A stretch of DNA of 64,000 bases, from NCBI GenBank assembly GCA_958298945.1, contig OY282609.1, forward strand, positions 11,638,326-11,702,325, read 5' to 3'. The position numbers and the translations under genes are program-made. Below the pieces are notes generated by a model that saw only the letters and a list, made by a program, of their open reading frames with translations, was not told where the DNA came from and made no database searches. Each line of letters starts with the position of its first letter. The stretch's first letter is position 1. The DNA comes from Atherix ibis. Lineage: Eukaryota; Arthropoda; Insecta; Diptera; Athericidae. Positions 36,741 to 51,700 of the stretch are shown piece by piece.

Positions 36741-39700
36741 ATGACACTCAGTATGTCGAATAAATTAGACGAATCGGCTTCGTCGTTGTCGACATCCTCC
36801 CTGCTATACGTGGGAATGGGTCCACAGGAACTTTACAGTTTGCAACAACAGGAGCATCAGCAACAACTACAGCATGTTTATTCATCGCAGTCGCAAGGCC
36901 ATGGTCGGGAAACCATCCATTCGGGTCAGTTTATGGTATCGCATTTCGAGGCAGAGGCACAAGACGAAGATGATAGTGAAATTAAAATGCCCGATCCTGA
37001 GGATCCAAGTCTAGAAAAAACCAATGATCCTAGTCTCTGCACAGTAGTACAGCGCTATGTACCACAAAGCGTCAGTCATATTGGCTGTGCGGTAAAAGTT
37101 ACAAGTCGCGTAGAAATTGAGACAACTCTTGCGAAACTCTTCAAATGCTTGAATTTAGCTTATAGGTATAGTTCCATAAATATTTTCATTATCAAAAATG
37201 TGTGTATGGCTAAAATTCTACGAAAAATATTTAATTTAGTTTTTATCATCAATGAAAAAATTTCATTTTTAAGAAATGGTGGCCTGTTTAGGAACATATA
37301 TAAATATTCTTTATATATAATATATAATATATATATATATATATATAATATATATATAAAAATATATTCTTTGGTAAATCTTTTAAATAATAATAATGTG
37401 AGAATATGTTGTCTATAAGTAGTTATATTTTTAATAAAAAAAAGTCAACTGTAGTTTCTTATCAGCATAATACACGCCTTTTAATAAATAATATTTTTCA
37501 GAGTCGATTTCCGCTACTTATATCCAGTATTTGATTTATATTATTTAATAGAATTATTAAGAATTGTCAGTTAGGTTTACACCTTTTTTTAAACTCGTAT
37601 ACCTTCTACTCGAATAAGAAGAAAATTGTGATGAGATTCATAAAAAAATTTCGGAAATTATTTGAGAATTTCACACAAGAAAATATATGTTTCATAACTG
37701 ATACGTATTATTAGACTGTTAGTCTTTAAAGTATTTTTGGCTTCAATTTAGTGAACAATTTTTCCCCCAAATAGATTATACCAAATTACGCATAACGTTT
37801 TTATCTACACAAATAACGATCTACAAAATCAACAAAATTTACATCACGATAATTTTTTTCATATTAATAAATTTATTATTATTTTCTATTTAATATGTAA
37901 AATTTTAAATTTAAAAACAAAATACATACATTCGAAAATAAATTCTCTATTAATGTAAGCGTGTTTGGAAAATATAAATTGGAATAATTACGAATATAGA
38001 GTAACTTTGTAGTTGAATATTTTTCAATTAGTTTCAAGCATGTTTATTTTGTACTCAGTATTGATAATAATCTATTTGCCTCTTCTATAGTAAATTAATT
38101 TATTTGTTTAATAAAATGTTTGCAACAGTAAGTAGTAGTTTGCCGCAATTGTACTATCACTGCTAGTGTAAAAATGTTATTTACACGTTTGTACGTAATA
38201 CAGTGTGGGGTTTTTGCGTGCCTTGAATGGGGTAGGGACGTGGATGTAGATGAAAATATTATATATATTTTTGTTTAATATAAATAACTTATTAATTTAA
38301 ATTCGAACAAAAAATTCTTGAAACAATAGTAAAAATTCTAGAAAACTAATATTGCTAGATATTTTTATTCAAGCAAAATTCTCTTTTATCTCTTTTATTT
38401 TGCTTGCTATTATAAAAATATAAATAATAATTTTTATAAATTATCTTTTGATATTAATAATGTATTAATATCAAAAGATAATTTATATCTATTTTAAATA
38501 AATGGTGAAAATAAGATTTAAAAAGATATTATATAATGTTAAAAAATGTGATGTTAAATTATTTTCAATAAACTGATGTAAAAACAAAACCAGTCTTTGG
38601 ATAAAAGATATTCGAAAAAGTTATGTATATGTGTACACAGTTAGCATATTAATTCAATATCTCATCTCAAAAAAAAGGAAAATAAAACCACTATTCGATA
38701 TTGGATAAATACTCGAATATTTTGAAGACTTGCAATTAAGGTTTGCGTTTTCATCGTCTAAGTTTGCTGTTAGATAAATGCTTCAATATTTGCAAGTGAT
38801 ACAGCTGATTATTCTTTAGCTGTTGGTTGATTCTGATCAAAAAATAGTAACCATAATTGAAGACCATATACGCATAGTATGCAGTCATGTACTAAACGTT
38901 CAAATACAATTGGGTCAACGTCTTCTTTGGACATATTGTAGTTCATATGACTAACATTCATCCATTTACATTTTCAGATATGATTATTCTTGGGTTTGAT
39001 TCAAATCATTTCAAATCAAAATTAAATTTCTCGAAACATGCATATTTTTTTTCCTTGATTTATATTTATTGATAATATTGATAAACAATTATATCCGTAT
39101 CAATTTATTTTAGCGTCTGATTCGTTATTACAAAATATATTTTAACTTTCGAAATTGGAGTTTAATTATTGTTAAAAATATTTTAAAATTTTATCTTTAA
39201 GAAAATATTCTATATATGTTTGACTTAATTTCAAAAAAATTTCCCATTTATTTAATGTTCTATATATGTTATAAAAAATTTTCCCATTTATTTAGTGTTA
39301 TACGAATTTAAAAGTACAGTTTCTTCTAATCATACTATCGGTAGTAAATATTGTTTACTATGCTAAAATTGATAAAGTAAATAATATTTTTGGTTAAATG
39401 GTAATAATTTCATACCGAGTCTCAAAAGTGTTCAAGGTTAAGTGATTAAGATAAAATACAAATTATCTGACTTAAAAACAAAGAACAATTTCTTTAAATA
39501 TAAAAATAGATTATTGGGAAAATAATCATATATTATGATTAGAGAGCGAACAGAAATGGGTAATTTTCTTAAATTTTTACATTCTAAAATTATATATGGT
39601 AGATTCAATAATTTACAAAATTTAGAATAGAACATTTATGTAATTTAGTTTTTTTATACAATATAATAATTACTTTGCGAGTAATGATATATTTTAATGA

Positions 39701-42700
39701 ATTAATTTGTATTCAAACAAATGAAAAAACCGAAAGAAAAATGAATATTTAAAAATAAACATTTTTTCAACCCAAAATTATGTATCACACTTTAAACGAC
39801 TAAGCGTTATTTGATGATTTGGCAAATTGTCAAGAAATATCGCATTTTTTTTCTTGACTAAATTTTTTGATAATAATTTGTGATCGAGCAATTCGAGATG
39901 TATCTATAATATTTAATTTCGGAAAAGTACCTAGCATTTTGTTATGGGAAATGTAGATTTTTTTTACAATAAAATCGACTATATGGAAAATTCGCAAAAA
40001 TAAAATTTTTATATGATTCATTTTTTTACAAATCGATCTGTTATGATTGCCTCTAATGTTACTTATATTAATAAATTACAGTCCCCATTAAACTTAACAA
40101 GATGTCTGGCGGATTTCTTTAAAAAGATAGGAAAAAAGACTACCTTTGTAACATAGGCATAATTCTGAACCAGATCATCGATTTAAGAATTAAATCCAAA
40201 AGATATACTTTATAACAGAAATATTATAAACCGGTGATATCCTTGAACTTGATACCGCTTGGTGTGAAAAGTGGATAATTGCGTCCGGGTAAAACATAAG
40301 TGAAAAATAGGTTTATCGGAATGACATTTTGTATACAGGTAGGTAAGATAATTTCTTATGCCGTATTGGGTCGAATTTTCAAAATTTGAATTCGAAATAT
40401 ACTTTTTTTTCGAACTAAAATTCATGATATTCTTTATATTGTAACTTTTTTTTCTAATCGTAGGATTTATTAAGTTAATATTTTTAGAAAGGCCTTTTTT
40501 TGGGTACATTTGGTTATCCCATGAGCTTTTGTGTTTTGCGTCGATAGTGAGAAGTTACGGGAGCATGAAGGGCACAGCTTTTTCTGTTAGTTTTCCATTT
40601 AAATTCATTATAAATAGGTAAAATTTCAGGGATTGAAAGATCTTTCGATAATCTATATTTTTATATATATAACCGACTGAATAGTAGAAAGAAAAACAGT
40701 TCAAAAAACATGAAAAAATCCCCAAAAAAAACCGTAATAATTGGTGAACGATGCGATTGCGCTAATAGTTAACGAATAACTAAAATTGTAGAAAAACAGA
40801 TTAAAATATTAACTTATTTATATACTGTATCGTCTTGAAATTTTTTTTAAATCTTTATCACGGTCGTTAGAAATTTTTTCTAGCTAATGATAACAGGTGT
40901 TAGCGAAGTTCTGCCATGCCGCGAAAACGCGTTGAGGGCGGAACGCAATTCCGCCAACAACTACAATTGCTGTAAAAAAAATAACGAATTTCGCCCACTC
41001 TAATAAATTAAACACAATTGCAAAGAAACGGGATTTGATCAGTTTATCGTTTATATTTTAAGCTTAATTCAATCTTTAAGTACTCTTAATCTCATATATG
41101 GGTTAATTTTGACTTTGATTTCAATTTAAACGATGCTACCACATGTCATCGGGATTTTGTACATTCCCTTAAGATTGTGAAGATTTTAAAATTTTTACTC
41201 CCTAAAATCATTTCAAAATAAGATGTACCAATTTAAATGTTGTACAAGTTTTCAATACAAAATATTCCAATAAATAAATATGAAATCTTTAATTCTTTAA
41301 AATACATTTCGATTATTAGAAATCTTTCATTAGAAAGACAAAAATTGCTAATCTATCGTATAATAAAAATGATAAAAATAGTACAAATTATTACCAATAT
41401 TAAAAATATTGACAACAAATATTAGAAATATAAAATTTCACAATAACTGTTTCCAATGCAAATATATTAATTTAAAATTCACAGCTAATAAATATGCTAA
41501 TTTATTTGGAAAGCTTTTTTCATGAACATATTTCTAAATTTTTTCATGAACATATTTCTAAATTTTTCTAACGTAATATTTATATTGAAATTATGAACAT
41601 TTAAAATATTAAGCTTCGTAATAGTTTTGTTTATTTGATTAAACCTCTGTTCATAATAAAACATTTAATTTTGAAAATATTTTCAAATAAAAGAAACATT
41701 CGGTCAATATAAAGTAAATTTATTAATTTACCTTATATTGATCGAATATCCATGAAGTATAAAAGATTAGCCGAGTCTGCAAAATTGAAACTTTTTTTAA
41801 AAAACCACGTAAAATTACAACTGTTTAGATAATATTCGAAATTCGTTCTGTTTTAAGAATAATAACTAAGCATCAAATCCTAAACTATGGGGTTATGCAA
41901 TTTGTGCTTCGGAAATTAGAGTTTCGCGTAATAAAACCAAAATTTGTCATTTTGTGTGGCTTTTGGCGCCGTATTTTAAAACCATTTATTGTCTAGATTA
42001 AAATCTTCATGTTAGGGCCATAAAAAAGTTGGTTATCAAATACGGTCCAATGAAATCTTCACAACAAAATTCACACAAGATACACATTTCTCGCGGATAC
42101 AATGGTTTCTCCACAGTCACTTGTAGGTTTTCAGAGTACTAAATATGGCAAATTTGTTTATTAACGTTTCCACAACGCAAGAAATACTAGTAAGCCTCAT
42201 CGCTAAAGGAAATTTCAGAAAGTTTTTATAATTTTAACGCGTCATACGGTGGTATCTTAAATTAATCACGCTCAGTAACAGTGTACTTTTTAAGATTTTG
42301 CTTATTAAGCTTAAATATTCATAGGATACTACGAACATAAATTTTTTTATCAAGCAAAAATTCTCACGTGGTTATGTTTGGATATCCGGACATTGTGATA
42401 AGTGCAGTATATTGAACATTATATGAACTTTCGTTTCTATGCAATATGATATTGAGTAAAAAAAACCAAAACTGCATTTATGAAAAATTCAATCTCACTT
42501 AATCAATTTTTCCTTACAGTATGCTCAATTTCCAAAAATATTTTTGTTAATAAACTGATACACATTGTTAGTCTTAGTTTTTATAATTTATTTATAAATA
42601 ATCTCTTTAAAAAAATTATTAAAATATTTAATACAAAAACAATTACTCAAGTATAAAATCAGAATATTGAAAATTGCATGAATTATTTTCCAGTATGGTT

Positions 42701-45700
42701 GTTATAATAATTAAAAAATGACGAAATAGAAATTTATTTAATTACTCAAAATTATAATATTTAAAAAGTTGGAAAATAAATTAAAAACATGTGTTCCTTG
42801 ACCAACAGCTTGGCATTTATCCAATTTTCAACATTTTCCTTAAAATTTCAAATAAAATGATGAGACTTTTTTTACGAGTACACTAATATGTGTATTCAAT
42901 ATACCAGTCACTCATATGTGTATTCAATTGTCATGCAAAAAATCCTGTTTTCTTTGATCAAAAACTTAATATTTTGTTTATAATTTGGTATTTATTTCGA
43001 AAAAATCTAAATCCGTTAAAAGAAAATTACTCAAAACTTGTCATGAATTGTAGTTAATATTTTAAAAAAATTACATTTAAACACTAAAAATATTGATTTC
43101 AAATCTATTAAAATGAAATATGGTCTTGTCGCTCATTAGAGAAAATATTAGAAAATAATGTGCTTTAGATGGATTTTAATTATTTTGTTAATCAATTGCA
43201 TAAAAATTTAGCTTTTTTTTAAAGAATTATATATAAAAGAATGCAACATGTGGGTGAAAGAACAATGCTTTAGTTTAGGTCACGCGACTATCTTTGGTAT
43301 TTTTGGCATAAGTTCTTTCAATTTTAGACTAGGTTAGTCCAATGCTGTCCATTTGCCATTGTTTTAATTGCACTTATTTTAATCACTATTAGTTTATATA
43401 TATGTATATAAGAAAACGGCTTTATCAAATTATAAAAGTTAGAATATTATAATTGCCAGAGTAAATATTCTGTAACTAGACTATGTAAATAAGAAGAGGT
43501 TATTGCTAAAAATGTGATTTTTTGTTGTTTTTGGGTAATAATTTGAATGTTTCTAAATATTTTTTTTTTCAATATAAATTAAATGATATTGAATAAAACT
43601 TCTTAAAATTATTTAACCTCATTTCATGCTCAAGAAACATGAAAAAAGAATACGTCATAAACAATTCTAAAAGTAATAAATGATAAATCAATTGCTTGAG
43701 ATTGTAATAAATTTAAATATAGAATTTTTTTTATTTAATAAACGACCCTATGACATTGACTTGTTATAATAAAATGACATGTTTTCGAAAATGCGGAATA
43801 TTATTTCTTATCAAAAAAGTTCACCGTCTCATTAAAATGATTTCATTTTCGTTAAAATTTTAAATATATTTAGTTTTACTGAGCGGATAATGTAGAATTT
43901 TTTTAATAGAAGCACATAAATAATTTTAGGTAAGAAGTTTTTCTTTTGGAATATTTTTGCTAATAAAATAATAATCAAGATTTTGGCTAAAAGTAATCAC
44001 TTTTTTTCACTAAACAGAGCAGTATTCTATTGCAAATATGAATTGTTTGATAAGATCCTTAAATAAAAATTTTATTCTAAGAAAATTTCATTTGTCTAAT
44101 AAATTTTCCTAAAGCAAATGCAATTAAAAGTTTTATTCTAAATATGCTGAAATAATAAAAATGTTATGGACAAGATGTCTATTAGCAAAACACTTCCATT
44201 AAAATTATTTTAGAAACCTGGTTACTCTAATCGCTGCCTATAGCTATAAATTTAATTAAAGTGGATATTTCCAATAATTATTGATTAGTCATCACCTGTT
44301 GATTCGAAAGAAAATCCACCTCTCTCTATAAACGAGATAATAATTAGTTTGAATTTCCCGCCTATTCTAATAAACGCATCAGGAGTAATTACCTCCGACA
44401 GTATATATTGAATTTTATTAGAATTTATTTAATATAATAATTATTTTCATTTGCTTGATAATTAAATTAACAGAATTATATAAGTTTCTTCTATCAAGAT
44501 GGAAAATTTCCATGTACGTTCATTTTGGAATATTGTTTATTGAAATACCACAAATGTTCTTATTTAAATTACAAATACATGTGTGTATGTGAAAATTATA
44601 AGGAATTGTCAATAATTTCCCATAAATACGTGTATTTAAAACGCTAAAGAAGAAACATTTACTTTCTTCGTAAAATTTAAGATATTAAAAATTGGACTAA
44701 TTTAATCAAGCGTCAATTTTTTTTGGTCTAAACGGATTTGCTTATAATTTAGGAAATATGATCCAATTCTTCTTATTTTTTCTGGATTATAACCTTATAA
44801 TCAGTACGAATGTTACTTGTAATAAGATAATCAAATATATAGATTACTATTCAATAAAAGGAGTTTATATTGTTATTTTTTTTTCTATTAGTCAAAAATT
44901 AACTTCACCAAAATGGAATCACTTCAAAGGTGTACGACTGAGATGGAAGGACAAAATTCGTTTAAACAACGTGATATGGCGTTGCTGGCATATGCAATGT
45001 AAGTAATCGCGATATTATAATTAGTAATAAAAATTAAGTTTCCTTTAAAAACTCTATACCAGGGAATTCTTAATCAACCCAAAAATCATATTTTATAAAG
45101 TTTTTTTGTCTATAAACACATTGTGTACGTACGAGTATGTTATATTCGATAAATAAATTTATACAATTCCTCTAGTGTTTTATTAAATCAGGTATATTTG
45201 CGCTACAGCTTCTTGAAAAGATTTTTATTGTGATAAGATAGAAGAAATACTTATCAGTCATTAGTAGTTTACTCAAGTTGAACATGACTAAATCAACACA
45301 TTTAGTTATAGAGCAAAACCGTCGAGTAGTTTATCACATGAATTCTAAATATGAAAAACAAACTGATAAGATTCCATATAATTTAAAATAATTTGTCAAT
45401 CATTGTTTTAGAATCATTTTAAGTTTTCAGTCTGTGAACGCCACCACACTACGAACAAGAATTTTATTTAAAAAATATTTGGAAATTTAAAATTTAAAAA
45501 AAAATTAAGTGAATGCAAACATATTTATTTTCTATTTTTAATTTAAATTAAAAATAATTATAAAACTTTTATTTTCGTAATTACAAACGTTGTAAAAATC
45601 TATGCGAAAAAATGTTTAGAAATAATTTTATTTTGCACATTTTGAGACGAAGTCGTTACAAAATTCACGATCGTTTTATTTTGGTATACCATAATCTTTT

Positions 45701-48700
45701 TCTACTATACATTTTATACATTTTAACGTACGATTTTTTTATAGTAGCTATATTGAAAATTAATATTTAAAATTAATATTAGCTATATATTTTTTAACAT
45801 TTTTGTTAGTCATCCTGAAAAAAAAAACAAAAGTTTGTCAATTTGCATCACCTTTAGACGTGGACATTCACATCAATCCACAAGTAAGTATAATTTATAA
45901 ATTTTGTATAATATTTTAATTAATATATAATTAGCATTATTGAAAACTTATTTTTCAAGTATTTTAAAAATTTATTAGAAGTATTTTAAAAATTTCAAAA
46001 TTCTTATAGGCTTTTATATGAAAACTATTACACTGATCCTTTCAATTGCCCCACTATTTATATTTAACAATAAAAGACTGTAATTAATTAAATAATAAAT
46101 TCTATATTTTCTGATCTTTTATAAATTGGATGAATAGACTCGAAATACTTTTACATATTGTACATCACGTGTAATAAAGCTATGGTCTTATTTTTTCTAC
46201 ACTCTTATCCATACAACAGAGTAATTACAGTTATATTATAAACTTGTAAATTTGTATTAAGAATAAGTACATATAATTTTTAGCAGCTATAAAATAGACG
46301 AATTTTTATAGCATTTATTATATGCATTAATTACATACACTATAGAAAATACTGTACAATAAACGCAAATTATTATTATAAATTAAAACATAAAAATGTA
46401 ATTCACATTTGATACATGTTCTAATAAGGTTTTTCTCTAATTTTATTAACAATTATTATATTTGTATATTTTGGGAAGACTATGTATATTTTAGGATTTC
46501 TTCTTTAAATAAAATGTGTGCATACAATTGAGAAGATAAAATTACTAAAGATAAAATATTTCCTTATGTAAAAATATAACGATTATAGTCCAAATAAAGG
46601 AATTCGACCTAAGAAATACGTTGTTTTCCTTTCTTATCGCTTAAGTATACTGAGTATAGTCTACAAATATTCGTATTAATTGATTCAATTAAACAATAAA
46701 AAATATTTATAATTGAAATTCCATCCCGATTTTTCTTTCTTAAATGTGTGCTTGTTTCGAATATACTCTTATCAGATTTTATATTTATTAAATTTTTTGT
46801 CATCGGAATTGTTATCTCAACAATTTTAGCTAAAAGATGTGACTATTAAACTTATATACAGAGACTTGATATAATAAAAATTGTATTAAATCAGTTAAAA
46901 ATATGAAAATGTAGTATTTTTACATTTCGGTTGATTATTAATATTATATTTGAATAAAACAAACCAAATACAATTAATATCACTGCCGACTTAACTAATT
47001 TGACTAAAAATATAACTTTGCACCTAGAATTCCTTTTTGAAAAAGACTCCTAGACCCAACAATTCCTTTCCCAACTCCTCTCTCTAACCACTTCTAATTC
47101 CTTTCTCCAACGAACTATAGACCCACATGTAACATGAATTCGTCAAATGGTCTTATGGTCGTGGCACAACAGAATGGTATCTGGCTTTTGTCTCAGAGAC
47201 TTTACAAACAAACATAAAACTTTGCACCACCAACACGTTTCGAAAAATCGAAATTAAATAATAGAAAATTCCATTCTTTTATAATAAAAAAGGAGTCAAT
47301 TGTTTTTTTAAAAATAAATATTTACTTTTTAACATTTAATAAATTTTTATTCTTTTATTATGTCGATTTAGTAAAGGAAAAAAAAACCCAATATCAAATG
47401 ATAGTCACATAATTAAAACTAATAAAAACCTTTGCATAAACTATAGCCTAATCTTTAATGTACATTTATCAACGATAAATAATTTCCATTTCTAATCTAC
47501 GAATCAATTTATAATTGATTATAAGGCAAATAAATCTATGTATCCATATTCATATTATTACTTTATGAAAAATATAATTGAAGTTCTTGAATTTATCTAT
47601 GCCGATAATATAGTTTTATTTGTATCAATAACAAAATCCAAGCGAATAACAGATTGTTACTTATCAGTAATAAAAAATATTTTACTAGAATTTACTGGCA
47701 AAAAACACGATATTATTTCGGCTTATATTGGAAATTATTTTTATTTCATGAAGTATCTTTTTATTTAATCATAAATAAAAAATGAATAACTTTTCAAACT
47801 TCCTTATACACATATCATCGCCTGATGTTTTGTAACCTATTTGTTTATAGGAAAAAAGGTGTAAATTTTCAATTTTTTTTCTTCAAAATATTACTCTAAC
47901 ATATGAATGAATTAGAGATTTTCGTAAATATACGCATTTAATTTATTATTTCATTGACAATAACGATTACGGACATCGACTTTACTGATAATAATATTAA
48001 TAAACAACAACTTTAATATCGAAATATATTAGATATACGAAAGTTTATTAACATTTTTATATTAATGATAAAGCAATTGTTTTTGTCATATTATTCCAGA
48101 TATTTATACATCGATCGATAAAATTTGAATGGCGACGATCGCGATACATTTTGAATAAAATTTTCAACAAATTCCTATTTTGATTTTGTTAAATTTTATG
48201 TCTGAAAATAGTAAATAAAATTATGAATCTTAATCAAAATATCCAATCAACATTTAGAGACGATTTATTTTAGCAAACAAACAATAAAGTACAGTTTTTA
48301 TATCTAGAAGCAAATATTATTAGTATTTTTTTTATATATTTTTATATTTATTACATTTTTTTATATATTTATATTTATTACAAGTGTAACAGTGATAATA
48401 TATAAATAAATAAATACAATGTGCGTTGTACGTTTATATATTGTTTTTAAAATCTTTTTACAATATTTTGTAGTATTTCGATTACCTTTGAAAAAAAAAA
48501 ATTTTAAAAGGGACAATTTCTTATGCATCAATAAACATAATGGTACCAATTTTGTTAATTTATTCTCCTAAAAGGATATTAAAATAAAAATTGAAGAAAT
48601 ATGTTCTTATAATTTATGTTAATAATATTTGTAATTCCTTAAATAGATGAAAAAATTTCTGTTTTAAGATAAATATAATAACTTGAAAATGTTTTTTTTT

Positions 48701-51700
48701 CAACATTTTTCAAACTAAATCTATTTTTTATCAAAAAATAAATATTCAAAAATACACATTCATTCAATGTAAGGCAAATCTGCTTAGTTAATAAAATATA
48801 TTTATTTTTTGTTTATATTTAAAAAAATCTTAAAAAATATTTGGTTTTGTTTTTTTATTATTAAATGAAATAGACTGTTGTCCTCGAGGGAAAATATTGG
48901 AAACGTCAAGTAAGTGTCATCAAGGCCGAATACAGTAAATGGCGACGCAATTTTAAAACAAAAGCTATTGGCCATTATAGCTGCTGCGATAGTGTAAGTC
49001 TAACATCAAAAAATATTTTAAATATATGAATCATAAAATAAATAAATTGCTGTTGTTTTTTAATCTGTTGTTTTTGTATCTTCTAACTGTTTAAATTGAA
49101 TCAAAATGACAAGGTACGTTGTAACTGCGCATATTATCTAGAAAGAAAGATAAAATAGCATAACTAATTTTTGTAATAATTACAAAAAAAGAAATATCCA
49201 AAATTCAGTTATGATTAAAAAGTTTTGGTTAAAGTATTATGCTTACCCGAAATAGAGTCGTATTATCAATTACGAAAAAACCATAGGCTGTGAAGGCGGT
49301 CTCCTCTTTTATTGCTTTTATTAGAAACTTGTCGATCTATATAAGAAAAACCATATTAAACTATATTTGATAAATTTAAAAATCTAAAAAAAATTGCTAA
49401 GTAAAATTTAATTGACGAACACTTACGATCTTTTGATACTCTTTTGCATCATTGTAAACTCTTGATAGGATCTCTACAGTTCTTTTTGCCTATAATAAAA
49501 TTTGATAAAAACCTTAAATATTAATTTTTAATTTAAAGGAATTTGTAATAGAAAATCGGCAAAAATTATTTCAGAAAAGCGAACTCGATTTACTCGATTG
49601 GTCGCCATTGTCGAATGATAAAAATTTAATGATAACTGAAGACTGGACATCAGATACACTATTTTCAGCTATAAACGAGCCATTTCCATTTCCTGATCCA
49701 CGAGAAATTGCACGTGGTGCTGGTATTGCCGATTTTATACAACCCAGTTTGGGTCCTTTACAACCAAACTTAGATGATATTGATTTAACATTTCAAGGTA
49801 ATTTATTATTAATATAATATTTTAAATTTTACTATTAATTGATAATTGCAGAGTTGTTACAAAATCATAGATTACCTCCAGTGCCGGAAGAAATAACTGA
49901 AGATCTTTTTAAAAATAGTGATTATAATTTTGGTGCCATTATGGGTAATATAAGTTCTTAAAATTTTTTACTAACAAATGTACATATTGTTTAAATATTC
50001 TTCGAAATTAATATTAAAGGATCTGAACAAATGGATTCAGCTACTATTACGGATGTTACTAACTCTGAACAGCAAACAGATTTAATAGTCGAAGATATGG
50101 ATGATGCAAATATGTTAGATTTGAATGCGTCATTAAATTCATACTCCTATAGTGATGTGAAACTTTTCACTCAATCTAATGATGTGCAACAACAGTCACA
50201 ATTATCTCATCAGCGGCAACAAACACAACACCAACAACAACAGCAACAACAAAATCAACAATTATCGCAACAAATAATGCAATCTCAAGTAGGAGTTTTA
50301 TCTCCTCAAGATGCGACCACACTGCAAAATTTATGTAATCAAGCAGCTGCAACCTTTGAGAATACAACGCTTATAGATACGTCACAAAATAATAGGCTTC
50401 TTCTTCAACAGCAAAAAGTTTCTGAGATCTCATCTAATCCCATGACTATGGGAAACTTGCGATTAACAAATATAATAGGAAATAATAATGATTCGACAAT
50501 ACCGCTAACAATTCAAAATCAGAACCAAAACCAAATTGGTAACTATATAGGGAAAAATATTCTTAAAGGAAGAGTTTCTAAACCAATGTCTCGACCTTTC
50601 CGGTAAGTATCTACTTCTCTTTAATTGTTACAAGAAATCTGAATTTTCGGATATATTACTCAAATAGGCTAACATTTATAATTTGATTTTTAAGCAGGCG
50701 CGAGCCGCATAATTATGATAAAGCTCAACCTACATCCCATCAGACAATTATCTACCAAAAAATGTTGGCTGAACAGCAGCAAAAGCAACAGCCCTTATTT
50801 ATACAGTCATTTAATAACTTGAATGCAATAAATTCAACCAGTTTCCACATAGCACAACAACCAAATATAATGGGTCAATCATCAGTAACTGACGCAGGGA
50901 AAAATTTCAGTTTAGCACAAGGAATGCAGCCAATGACAATAATAAATACAAAGTTGTCCCCCATTTCAGCACAATCAACCGATCTTATGACGTTGCTTAA
51001 TGTAAATAATATTGGCCAAGATACTTTAAAGGTGTCTAGTGTTCATCAAGTCAATTCTCCAGTTGTATCAAACAACACATTTCAACCATACCCAACAACG
51101 CAGCAATTTAAAAAGGCTGCTTCCACGGCCGGCTATTTAAATATAAGTCCACAAACTATGCACATGTCTACATCAACTGGAATTTCAGATAGTCAGCAGA
51201 ATTTATTAATTATAGATAAGCAGCAACAGCAACAACAACATCAACAAACTGCAACACATCAATTAACATCCGCTAAAGAAATGTACCGATCGAACAGTTT
51301 GCCACTAAATTCCTCTCTGCAAAAATTCCAGCACAAAGATGAAACATTCGCCATACCAAAGTTGCACGTAAAACCTAATCGCTCACGGTCACGTAGCAAC
51401 TCCATTCAACAGCAGTCCTCGTTGGTTGTACCTTTACAATCGCCTCAATTACAGTCTGCCACAAGTGAACCAATGCTCAATAGTACACTAGCACAGTTGC
51501 TAGTAGGACCGAGTAAGTAGTAAATTTATTAAACTATGAAAGGTATATAAATGCCATTCTCCGTAATAGATTCAACTCCAAAATTAGCAAGTAAACATCG
51601 AGCATCAACCAGTGCCATACCGTCGACGCATTCTCTGCCACCGTCGGGATTCAATCCGAACCATAATCTTCAAATCCAGCAACAGCATCAGCAGCAGCAT

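Larger units (their letters stand above)
37166..44891 (+). other. Mondo: Mondo intron 1, 7.7 kb
   Basis: Donor GTATAG, acceptor TTTTCTATTAG. AT-rich, with a TA-repeat tract near 37310-37360, a 24-bp-arm hairpin at 38436-38486, a GC-richer block at 40905-40990, a palindrome at 41698-41747 and a 26-bp tandem duplication at about 41522-41573. No antisense gene recognised. Confidence 0.75.

Noticed and set aside
37166..37418. Continuation of the Mondo frame past exon 1
   Set aside because: The frame runs into the intron (AT repeats); the GTATAG donor at 37166 and the exon 2 sequence restore the conserved domain.
50176..50367. Antisense valine-rich frame opposite the Mondo Gln tract
   Set aside because: It is the complement of CAA repeats.
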